NCBI GenBank assembly: GCA_002715005.1
Contig: PAXN01000004.1
Span: 16,616 to 54,378 of the forward strand
DNA from: Rhodospirillaceae bacterium
Lineage (GTDB): Bacteria; Pseudomonadota; Alphaproteobacteria; UBA8366
Length of the DNA: 37,763 nt
Reading direction: 5' to 3'
Within the stretch, counting starts at the first letter, position 1, and each line of letters begins with the position of its first letter. A model generated the notes under the pieces. The model worked only from the letters and a program-made list of their open reading frames with translations, was not told where the DNA came from and ran no database searches. A program made the translations under genes and the position numbers. Below, one piece after another: positions 24,778 to 31,677 of the stretch.

Positions 24778-26151
24778 ATGACTGCGGTTCGTGTCCATAT
24801 TCTGACTACGGAAGGCCCGGCTACGGTCCAAGGGTTGGTGGTAGAGAGCTATGATAATGATGTGTTGGCGACGATCTGTCTTGATGGCACGACCGAACAA
24901 TTACCGATTTGCCGCGATTACCACATGTTCGTCGATCAGTTCATTCGTCCGCTTACCGGCGAACGGCGTTATCGGATGGATATCGATAATCGGATCGATG
25001 GAGGAAAAAGTTGGCACCTTGGCGTTTTGATTGCGCATTTACTCGCCGAGGATGGAAGGTTAGCGACCGATGGGCAGTCGTCGGTATATGCACTATTTGT
25101 GACCGGTCGTATTCGGAGGCAGCCCAGTGTTGATGAGCGCGTTTACGAGGTATTGCCTGTTGACGGCATCGCGGAAAAAATCGCAGCGTCGAGGGCTCAT
25201 ATAGAAGCCGAACAGGAGGCTGGCCGCAAAGTAGTGGTCCTTTTGCCTACTGGGAATATGAGTGCGGAATCCGATCGGCTAAAGGCTTTGCTACCCTCTG
25301 GGAACAATGATGAAGAACTCATTTTTGTTTCTGATGCGGATGAAGCATTGAGGGCATTAGAGCTGTCGCCTCTAAAAAGCGACCCTTCGTTACCGCCGGC
25401 ATCCACTCGTATGGATAAGGGGTCGTGGTTTCGTTACCTCCTGCAGCCAGCCGTTTTGGCAATGATCACGGTTCTTTTCATCGTTGGTTTGGCCGCTGGG
25501 TGCTATGCTGCTTGGCAACATTACAGTTCTGATTGGCAACGCTTATGGGATAAAGGTCGTTACGTATCGTTAACACAATCATTGGCATCCTCGCCGGTTC
25601 CGGTGTTGGCAGGTTTGTTCCGTTGGCAAGTAAGAGGGCAAAGTGGGCGCGGTGGCCTGCCGTTCGTACTAAGTGCAATGCGGCCGGCAGATGGCGGCTC
25701 TTGCGTCGGCCGTCGTTTTCGCGGTGGTGGTTTAGTTTCAAAGAAATTTAGTAGCAGTTCGGATGGGGAGCTTATCGCAGAAAACCCCGGGTCGCTGTGC
25801 GGTCTCGCTTTCCTTGTGACGAACAAGACTGCGGCGAGTTTGAATGTTCGCTTCGCAGCGGCCAGAAATATAATTCGAAAGGGACGTTCGGGTGACGTAT
25901 GGCAGACCGCCGTACTTGCGCCTGGGAAAGTGATGGCCGTGGATATTCCATTGTCGCTCTACGGCCAGGATAATGAGGCTTGGCGTATCATTATTGTTGG
26001 ATCGCCAGTGCCTTCTGAAGATTTAGATAAATTGGTACGGGCGGAGATTAGAAATTCGAAATCCCCCGCGGGATCGAGTGTATCTATCCCAGAAGACCTT
26101 TGGTCGCTCGGTCTCGCCTTCACCGAAGCTATGGTTCGAATTCGCCGTTAG
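24778..26151 (+). CDS. Membrane protein with cytoplasmic Lon-protease-like (S16) domain
   Basis: 457 residues. Residues 1-195 follow the order of a Lon proteolytic domain: DGGKSWHLGVLIAHLL (74-89) takes the place of DGPSAG, YALFVTGRI (104-112) of the VTGEI strand, VLPVDGIAEKIAAS (125-138) of the LP-GG-KEK helix, VVVLLPTGN (152-160) and LIFVSDADEAL (181-191). The catalytic pair would be Ser78 and Lys134. One membrane helix at about 220-243 follows, then a periplasmic domain (to 457) with a sheet pattern loosely like DUF4384. No ATPase domain is present. Whether it cleaves anything or only uses the fold is unknown. It is the most unusual protein of the cluster. Confidence 0.75.
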   Translation: MTAVRVHILTTEGPATVQGLVVESYDNDVLATICLDGTTEQLPICRDYHMFVDQFIRPLTGERRYRMDIDNRIDGGKSWHLGVLIAHLLAEDGRLATDGQSSVYALFVTGRIRRQPSVDERVYEVLPVDGIAEKIAASRAHIEAEQEAGRKVVVLLPTGNMSAESDRLKALLPSGNNDEELIFVSDADEALRALELSPLKSDPSLPPASTRMDKGSWFRYLLQPAVLAMITVLFIVGLAAGCYAAWQHYSSDWQRLWDKGRYVSLTQSLASSPVPVLAGLFRWQVRGQSGRGGLPFVLSAMRPADGGSCVGRRFRGGGLVSKKFSSSSDGELIAENPGSLCGLAFLVTNKTAASLNVRFAAARNIIRKGRSGDVWQTAVLAPGKVMAVDIPLSLYGQDNEAWRIIIVGSPVPSEDLDKLVRAEIRNSKSPAGSSVSIPEDLWSLGLAFTEAMVRIRR

Positions 26152-26152
26152 A

Positions 26153-26168
26153 CCCACGATCCAGTGGG
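26153..26168 (+). terminator. Hairpin between two cluster genes
   Basis: CCCAC-GATCCA-GTGGG immediately after the stop codon at 26149-26151, followed by CGTTTCTGTTTG. It could weakly end or attenuate transcription, splitting the cluster into two units, or protect the upstream message. The following gap (to 26260) is the longest inside the cluster. Confidence 0.35.
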
Positions 26169-26259
26169 CGTTTCTGTTTGCTGGTTATTTAGCGCCACAA
26201 TTTATCGCCTGATCCTTCCATTACCGTCGATAACGAAAAACTTTTCGACGGAGATTATC

Positions 26260-26844
26260 ATGAAGGTTAATGGAATTGTAAGCGGAGCGGCCAGGTGCTT
26301 GGTACTTCGAGTGGTTGGGGCGGCAGGATTAATGTTTGCGCTTGCCGCATGTCAGACAGGCGGTGGTAGCGGGTTTGCAGAGGAAGGCATTGGATACAGA
26401 GAAGCCCGGTTCGCTGAGATTACCGCGCTTCGGGGTTATCGTTCCTGTGCCGAGGAGGCACAGGCGCTTGATGTTAAAGCGCGTGAGACACGCTCGCCTG
26501 CCCGTTATCTCGCAAGCGCTCGACTGATCGAGCGTTGTGAAACGGAACTTGGAATGGGCGGCGCGGGCCTCGCACCCGAAGAGCGGATGCGAAATTACGC
26601 CTTGGCAGTTCATAATTATGTCCGCGGCGGCGATCTCAAAAGAGCTCGTGAAACTTTCGAGCGGTTTCAGACGGCATTCCCAAAGCAAGACCTTTATTAC
26701 ACCGATGGTTCGTCTTTCGTCGACACTACGCGGGCCCTACTTGGCCAAGCTAACGATCAGGAAATGGCGCGTTTTTCGATGCTTAATATAAGCAGTGCGT
26801 TGAAGGCGGAAATGAACCGTATTTCTCATTGGACAAACAATTGA
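26260..26844 (+). CDS. Lipoprotein, helical-repeat-like
   Basis: 194 residues from ATG 26260, preceded by CGGAG. The signal peptide ends in a lipobox, ALAAC, with Cys31 as the lipidated residue. The mature part is helical (ALRGYRSCAEEAQAL, YLASARLIERCETELG, YALAVHNYVRGGDLKRARET), resembling TPR-type repeats, so it may be a scaffold at the outer membrane. Longer in-frame starts upstream (26164) are rejected because they bury the signal peptide. It belongs to the cluster, 35 bases before the next gene. Confidence 0.82.
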   Translation: MKVNGIVSGAARCLVLRVVGAAGLMFALAACQTGGGSGFAEEGIGYREARFAEITALRGYRSCAEEAQALDVKARETRSPARYLASARLIERCETELGMGGAGLAPEERMRNYALAVHNYVRGGDLKRARETFERFQTAFPKQDLYYTDGSSFVDTTRALLGQANDQEMARFSMLNISSALKAEMNRISHWTNN

Positions 26845-26879
26845 TGGCGGCGGCCAAGCGCCGAAAAGGAGCAAAAACT

Positions 26880-27785
26880 ATGACCAATATATTGAGCCCC
26901 GCTTCTCTAACCAGAAGCAATTCCTACCGGACGATATTGGCCGGTGGGTTGGCGTTAGCTTTACTGTCTGTACCTATGACAGGACATGCGGGTGGCAAGG
27001 CTAGCTGGAGTCCGCAGGCCAGCGAACGCCTAGTCCGGCTGCCGTCTACTTATATTCAGCGATCGGTCGACCGCGACTTTGCTGGATCGAATCTAGCCGC
27101 TGCGATTGGTGATCAAGCCAAACAGATTGCTTCTAAAGAACAGAGTATTCGAGACCTGATGGCGGCTGTCCCGATGTCGGAAGGGAAGGTGCGTACGGAA
27201 TTGCAACACCAAGTCCTCGTCGAAAAGCGGGCTCTAGTGCAGCTCATGGGCGAGCGGATTGAATTGCAGCGACGGGCGACGAAGACCCGAATTGATCTTT
27301 ATAATAGCCTTCTGTCACGAGTGGTGAGCCAAGGCGATCTGGAAATGCCGAATGAAGCCGCATTAAGCCAGGCTCAGGATAATGCTCGAAAACGCCTTGC
27401 CCGCATAGCTACTAAGGTTGATACGACGATCTTTGGAAGCCAAGCGCGTCAAAGTAAATACGCAAAGGAATCTGCCAAATACGAGATGGCAATCCAAAAG
27501 CTGGCCCAAAAGATTAACAAGCATCCCATGAACCGGCTACCCAATATCGACGGTGAAAAAGTAGACCGTAAAACATATTTGCGACGCCTGATACAGGATC
27601 AGGAAACAGAATTTGCCTTCTATACCCAACAAGAAGAGGTGCTGGGTTACATGGGTAAGCTCGTAGCGCTCGATGCGATGGCGCTCAATGAGAAAATCGA
27701 ACAAGCCGATACGGGACCAGGTGGCGGTGGGGTAAAACCGCCATCCAACGTGGTCGCCGAAGCGGTCAAGCTATTCTTGGATTGA
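26880..27785 (+). CDS. Secreted coiled-coil protein
   Basis: 301 residues from ATG 26880, which has AAAAGGAG upstream; an earlier in-frame start is rejected because it lacks a ribosome site. A signal peptide of about 37 residues ends near MTGHAGG. The mature protein is almost entirely helical, with long charged coiled-coil-like stretches (AKQIASKEQSIRDL, LVEKRALVQLMGERIELQRR) and a Gly/Pro tail (TGPGGGGVKPP) before a last helix. No family recognised. A periplasmic rod or scaffold is a reasonable inference. Confidence 0.8.
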   Translation: MTNILSPASLTRSNSYRTILAGGLALALLSVPMTGHAGGKASWSPQASERLVRLPSTYIQRSVDRDFAGSNLAAAIGDQAKQIASKEQSIRDLMAAVPMSEGKVRTELQHQVLVEKRALVQLMGERIELQRRATKTRIDLYNSLLSRVVSQGDLEMPNEAALSQAQDNARKRLARIATKVDTTIFGSQARQSKYAKESAKYEMAIQKLAQKINKHPMNRLPNIDGEKVDRKTYLRRLIQDQETEFAFYTQQEEVLGYMGKLVALDAMALNEKIEQADTGPGGGGVKPPSNVVAEAVKLFLD

Positions 27786-27838
27786 AACTTAAACGCCTGT
27801 CCTAACGAAGGGGCAAGCATATGAAAAAAGGAGTTATA

Positions 27839-28237
27839 ATGATGAATAAGACAACTTTAGCCAAGGCGGTCATCCTGGGGGGTGCGCTTTCGTTCCTTTC
27901 CATGATGGCCATGGCGGGACCATTGGAAAATTTAGAACGCGAACGTGCGCATTTAGTCCGCGTAATGATAGATCCGTCGCTAGTACCCGCGGAACGCCAA
28001 AGTCGATTGGAACAGGCAACGCGCCGGTTGGTCGATATGGAGCGAATGGTTATCCGCGATAAGGACCTTGCCAAGACAAGCTCACCGGCAGCGGGTAGTG
28101 CGCTCACAAATTACGATTTGACATTTCTTGCCCACGCTTCTGTAGAAAAAGGCGTATCGGTGACCGACCATTGGCTAAATGGTGTAGGACTATCCACGCC
28201 CGCCTTGATGAGCACGCGGATGGGGAGACGGTGGTGA
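27839..28237 (+). CDS. Small secreted protein of unknown function
   Basis: 132 residues from ATG 27839, placed after AAAAAAGGAG; the in-frame ATG at 27821 lies before that ribosome site and is rejected. The signal peptide ends at MAMA (about residue 26). Mature residues 28-78 form an amphipathic helical pair (LENLERERAHLVRVM, RLEQATRRLVDMERMV), similar in style to the preceding coiled-coil protein. The stop codon overlaps the next ATG (TGATG), so it is coupled to the MotA/TolQ-like gene. Confidence 0.75.
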   Translation: MMNKTTLAKAVILGGALSFLSMMAMAGPLENLERERAHLVRVMIDPSLVPAERQSRLEQATRRLVDMERMVIRDKDLAKTSSPAAGSALTNYDLTFLAHASVEKGVSVTDHWLNGVGLSTPALMSTRMGRRW

Positions 28238-28734
28238 TGCGCTCCCAAGTCATGCAAATGGTTGGTACGGTTTCGCGGTCGGCCAACTACGTGTTCGGGG
28301 GCGCAGTCATAGCCCTTGCCATCGCGGTAGCGATATCCGCTGTAGGGCCTATGGATGTTCTTAGCTGGCTTCACGGTACCGTCGGCATGGCGTTTATCCT
28401 GTTATTCTCTGTGTTGGCTATAGTGACAATTTTTTGCTGGACGAACATCCTGACTAGGTCCGTTCATACAGAATTTTGGCTCGAAGCCGGGTTGCACGCG
28501 GCATCCGGGATAGCCACCGCCGCGCTGACATTTACTTTGCTTGGAATTAGTTTGGGGATAGGTGTACTTGCTGAACAAACGCTTACGCCAGAATCCGTCC
28601 AGCCCATCATTTCAGATCTTACGCACCGGTTTAGTCTTGCGTTTTTTACAACAGTCATCGGGCTACCCGTTTCAGCCGCGCTGCGAGCATTGCTTCTTAT
28701 TACTTATGCCCAGAAACAACCTACGCAATCCTAA
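28237..28734 (+). CDS. MotA/TolQ/ExbB-like proton-channel membrane protein
   Basis: 165 residues from ATG 28237, chosen because it overlaps the upstream stop and starts right before the first helix. Four membrane helices at about 17-37, 48-71, 88-113 and 131-157. Helices 3 and 4 carry the signatures of the stator family: AALTFTLLGISLGIG (95-109), matching the TolQ/ExbB LLG-T-LGI turn, and FSLAFFTTVIGLPVSAALR (132-150), matching the A-x-x-TT-x-x-G-L-x-x-x-x-P pattern with conserved threonines facing the pore. It lacks the large cytoplasmic loop of TolQ and MotA. Family assignment is by motif reading; a structure prediction would settle it. Confidence 0.65.
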   Translation: MRSQVMQMVGTVSRSANYVFGGAVIALAIAVAISAVGPMDVLSWLHGTVGMAFILLFSVLAIVTIFCWTNILTRSVHTEFWLEAGLHAASGIATAALTFTLLGISLGIGVLAEQTLTPESVQPIISDLTHRFSLAFFTTVIGLPVSAALRALLLITYAQKQPTQS

Positions 28735-28757
28735 CCTAGCAAATCCGGAGTCACTTC

Positions 28758-29273
28758 ATGAAATATATAGCCTTTAATATCATTGTGATTTTTTCGTTAG
28801 GGTACCTCTTCCTAGCTCCCTCTAGCATACCGACGGTAGGACAAACCGGTGGAGAAATGGCCTCGGTTGGACGCTCTGTACAGTCCAATGTACCTGTGTC
28901 GGCATCGACGGTGACGCCATCGCCGATGCCGCCAAAGGCTGCCCCCGATACGTCTGAAAACAAGTTATGGCAACCCGACAGCGGATCCTTGGGAAAAGAA
29001 AAAAAAGAGGCTTTAGCAAAAGGTACCCCTGAGACCGCGCGGCAGGATGAACCAGTTCGGCAAGACCCCGACATACCAGCACGGCCAAAGGCAAACCCTG
29101 AAAGTAGGCACGAGCAGAAACCTATGAATGACCCTGCTCCATCCAATGCAAATCGTAACGTAATAGCCGTTGCGAAGGGCGAACAGTTGATGCGGCCAAA
29201 CGTGCGTCGCAACGAACTCCACAAGCTTGCCGAAGAGATGGAGTTATTTTTTCTGAATCGAACAATACGGTAA
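28758..29273 (+). CDS. Membrane-anchored proline-rich linker protein
   Basis: 171 residues with one N-terminal membrane helix (MKYIAFNIIVIFSLGYLFLA) and then about 110 residues of Pro/Ala/Ser/Lys-rich, probably extended periplasmic chain. A short helical end follows (RRNELHKLAEEMELFFLNRT). This is the layout of TonB/TolA-type energy transducers, but no TonB motif is visible. GGAG precedes the ATG. It follows the proton-channel gene by 23 bases, where TolA/TonB-like genes often lie. Confidence 0.7.
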   Translation: MKYIAFNIIVIFSLGYLFLAPSSIPTVGQTGGEMASVGRSVQSNVPVSASTVTPSPMPPKAAPDTSENKLWQPDSGSLGKEKKEALAKGTPETARQDEPVRQDPDIPARPKANPESRHEQKPMNDPAPSNANRNVIAVAKGEQLMRPNVRRNELHKLAEEMELFFLNRTIR

Positions 29274-29284
29274 GGAGAGTGCTT

Positions 29285-30391
29285 ATGTTCAAAGGAGCCG
29301 GAACAGCCTATGCAGGCGCCATCCTAGGGTTGCTGTTGATAGCGACTACGGGAAAGCCCCAACAGAATGAGGTTAGTAATTCCTCGTCTGAAGAAACGCC
29401 TAGTGCGGCACCAACAAAGATGCCGGAGACCCGACAGATGAAACCGGTACAGGGGAAACCTGTCGCAATGGACAAAATCGTATTACCGCCTCCGCCGATA
29501 GCAAATCGGGAGCTGAAGTCTAGCAAGAAAATTCAGCGCCAGGTCAAGACAAGTAAGTTGAATGCTCTACAGCGGCCGGCGATGCCGACGTCGAGTGCAG
29601 TTGTTCAAGAGATAGAACCTTTGAAAATTAAACCTATGCCGAGCACCGTAGCTCATGCTCATCGCACAATTCAGCCGCTAAAGGAAATAGCGCCGAAGCC
29701 GGTAGCGAAGGATGGTAGTGCGTCTGTCAAACACAACGCTTTGAACAACCTGGAGTTGACAGACTACCGTAAAAAGCGCGTTGCCCAGGAGTCATCAAAA
29801 GAAGAACGGGCTATCAGTAATATCGTTGAACCGATTGAAAATGGCGCCGCAGAACGTAGCGATATTAATGGAAGGGCGCTTGTCCGGATGCTGGAACATG
29901 GTTCTGGGCCGAATATTCGCCTTGCTTGGCCGGATGGGCGGCGTAACCGTGAAGTTCTATTTCAGATGCTCACTACCTGCTTTGGTATGAAGACGGGTGT
30001 GATGGATAGTAATGGTTCAGTTTTCAACGAGGGTACGGCACCTGGTACACCCTGGCCTATAGACCTGGATAAATATAGCGGGTTTTTGCGCCATGCTGAC
30101 GGAGTACTCGCGCCGAGCGAGGCGAAATTAGTATATCGTATAGTGGGGCGCCATCGTCTCTCACCACAAAGCAAGGTGGTGAGAATTTTCCCTCGGGCCT
30201 TTGATGCTTCACTTCTAGCGGGAATTAGCAGAATTGCTAGTCGCAACCTTAAAGAGGGATCAAATGTCAGAGCACGCTACGAAATGATGGGTGGTAGTCT
30301 CAATGTGTCCCAAGTTGTGGTGAACGAAAAGTCGAAGTCAGGGAAAATAAAGTTCTCCACGCACTCAAAACCTTGCTCAATATCTGGATAG
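29285..30391 (+). CDS. N-anchored linker protein with unknown periplasmic C-terminal domain
   Basis: 368 residues from ATG 29285, seven bases after AAGGAG; a GTG at 29279 is too close to it. A weak N-terminal hydrophobic helix (about 5-22) is followed by some 170 residues of Pro/Lys-rich linker (VLPPPPIANRELK, EPLKIKPMPS, KEIAPKPVAK). A globular C-terminal domain (about 193-368) contains two cysteines (232 and 364) that could form a disulfide. The plan, anchor-linker-globule, is that of TolA or TonB, but the globular domain is not one I recognise. Confidence 0.75.
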   Translation: MFKGAGTAYAGAILGLLLIATTGKPQQNEVSNSSSEETPSAAPTKMPETRQMKPVQGKPVAMDKIVLPPPPIANRELKSSKKIQRQVKTSKLNALQRPAMPTSSAVVQEIEPLKIKPMPSTVAHAHRTIQPLKEIAPKPVAKDGSASVKHNALNNLELTDYRKKRVAQESSKEERAISNIVEPIENGAAERSDINGRALVRMLEHGSGPNIRLAWPDGRRNREVLFQMLTTCFGMKTGVMDSNGSVFNEGTAPGTPWPIDLDKYSGFLRHADGVLAPSEAKLVYRIVGRHRLSPQSKVVRIFPRAFDASLLAGISRIASRNLKEGSNVRARYEMMGGSLNVSQVVVNEKSKSGKIKFSTHSKPCSISG

Positions 30392-30396
30392 GAAAA

Positions 30397-31116
30397 ATGG
30401 GTTCGAATTCAACGATAACGGCTATCGTGATATGTTTTGGTCTCATAGTCGGCGCCTGCTCCACGCAGCACACAGGCTATAAAAATGAAAAAACGCCGGA
30501 GGACCTATTCCAGCGTCGCATCGAGTCTGAAATTAAGGATGCATTCTATCGGCAGCCACCGAATTGCGTGACGGTGCTTCCCGTCGAGGATTCGGGTGGT
30601 AAGAAGTTTGGCGACCCGCTCATTGAAAATGCAATAGCTAGGCATGCACGCGATCGGTTCGATCGAGTGATAGGGCATGCCGAACGTGAGCACTTGGTAA
30701 GGCGGCTTGGCTTTGATCTTAATAATTCTATTGATCGTCAGAGGTACGCCGATAAAAGTAAGTGCGGCAATTTCCTCGAATTCGTTCCTTGGGGTGGTCG
30801 GTCGGCATATTTGGTAGTTTGGAGCCGCCGTGCTTTCGGTATCGAAGCGCGGTTGATAGATCCTGCGAGAAAGACGATCCTCTGGCGTGCGCGCCATGAG
30901 GCGAAGCGAAGTGCAGGAGGATTAGCGATATCCCCACTTGGCGCTGTAATGCAGGTAGTAGACACAACTGCTCAGCAGAGTGATAATGATATAATGGCAT
31001 CTTTGGCGGATGATGTGGCAAGACGCTTGATGACAAGTCTGCCAGACCTTCGGTCATCCAGGATGGCGATACCTGGTATTTCTTCGGCTAATTTTGGCTT
31101 GCCGCATACAAAATAA
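30397..31116 (+). CDS. Lipoprotein, GNA1162/DUF799-like
   Basis: 239 residues from ATG 30397, preceded by AGGAAAA, 5 bases after the previous stop. Lipobox LIVGAC with lipidated Cys21. The mature protein has the alternating sheet-helix pattern of CsgG/GNA1162-type periplasmic domains: VTVLPVEDSGGKKFGDPLIENA, then YLVVWSRRAFGIEARLIDP and TILWRARHEAKRSAGG, then LADDVARRLMTSLPD. These lipoproteins act as outer-membrane accessory parts in several envelope machines. The family placement is tentative. Confidence 0.7.
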   Translation: MGSNSTITAIVICFGLIVGACSTQHTGYKNEKTPEDLFQRRIESEIKDAFYRQPPNCVTVLPVEDSGGKKFGDPLIENAIARHARDRFDRVIGHAEREHLVRRLGFDLNNSIDRQRYADKSKCGNFLEFVPWGGRSAYLVVWSRRAFGIEARLIDPARKTILWRARHEAKRSAGGLAISPLGAVMQVVDTTAQQSDNDIMASLADDVARRLMTSLPDLRSSRMAIPGISSANFGLPHTK

Positions 31117-31131
31117 TGGGGGCAGACTTCA

Positions 31132-31677
31132 ATGATCAGCAGGCTTATTTTATCTTTACCTGCCTTTATGGTTGTTGGTTTTATAGCGGTGGCGGCGCAC
31201 GCAACCGAAATCATTGGTCGCGACATACTAATCGGCAAACTTTATCCTATCACGGGTGAACCGATAAAGACGGTCCATTTCGCAATCCCCTTCGTCTTCG
31301 ACTCTGCAAGGTTGGAGCCTGCTGCATACAAACAGCTAGATGAATTGGGCGCTGCGCTAGCGTCCGAGAAGATGGCGGGACTGGTTATCGGGGTCTATGG
31401 CCACACGGATGCGTTTGGTCCGTCAGCCCACAATGCTAAACTCTCTTTGGCGCGCGCGAAGAGCGTTGTCAGTTATATGGTTGGGCGGTTTAAGTTGATA
31501 GAAAACGAGATTACACTTGCTGGCTTTGGCGAAAGCAAGCCGCTCGACCCTGCAGACCCCTATGCGGCGATCAATCGTCGTGTGGAGGTGACAGTGCGGT
31601 TGCCAGGGGCAAAATCCCCAAAGCCGGATAATGAAGCTAAGCCAAGTCTTGACGGATCATTTATTATCAATAAATGA
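31132..31677 (+). CDS. OmpA-family peptidoglycan-binding protein (Pal/MotB C-terminal type)
   Basis: 181 residues with a cleavable signal peptide (to about residue 24, AAHA). The OmpA-like domain (about 46-157) has FVFDSARLEPAAYKQLDEL, VIGVYGHTDAFG with the diaminopimelate-binding Asp93, LSLARAKSVVSYM with the matching arginine, ITLAGFGESKPL and AAINRRVEVTV. It lacks a lipobox, so it is soluble in the periplasm or held by partners. It should anchor the cluster's complex to the cell wall. The stop overlaps the next ATG (ATGA). Confidence 0.9.
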   Translation: MISRLILSLPAFMVVGFIAVAAHATEIIGRDILIGKLYPITGEPIKTVHFAIPFVFDSARLEPAAYKQLDELGAALASEKMAGLVIGVYGHTDAFGPSAHNAKLSLARAKSVVSYMVGRFKLIENEITLAGFGESKPLDPADPYAAINRRVEVTVRLPGAKSPKPDNEAKPSLDGSFIINK

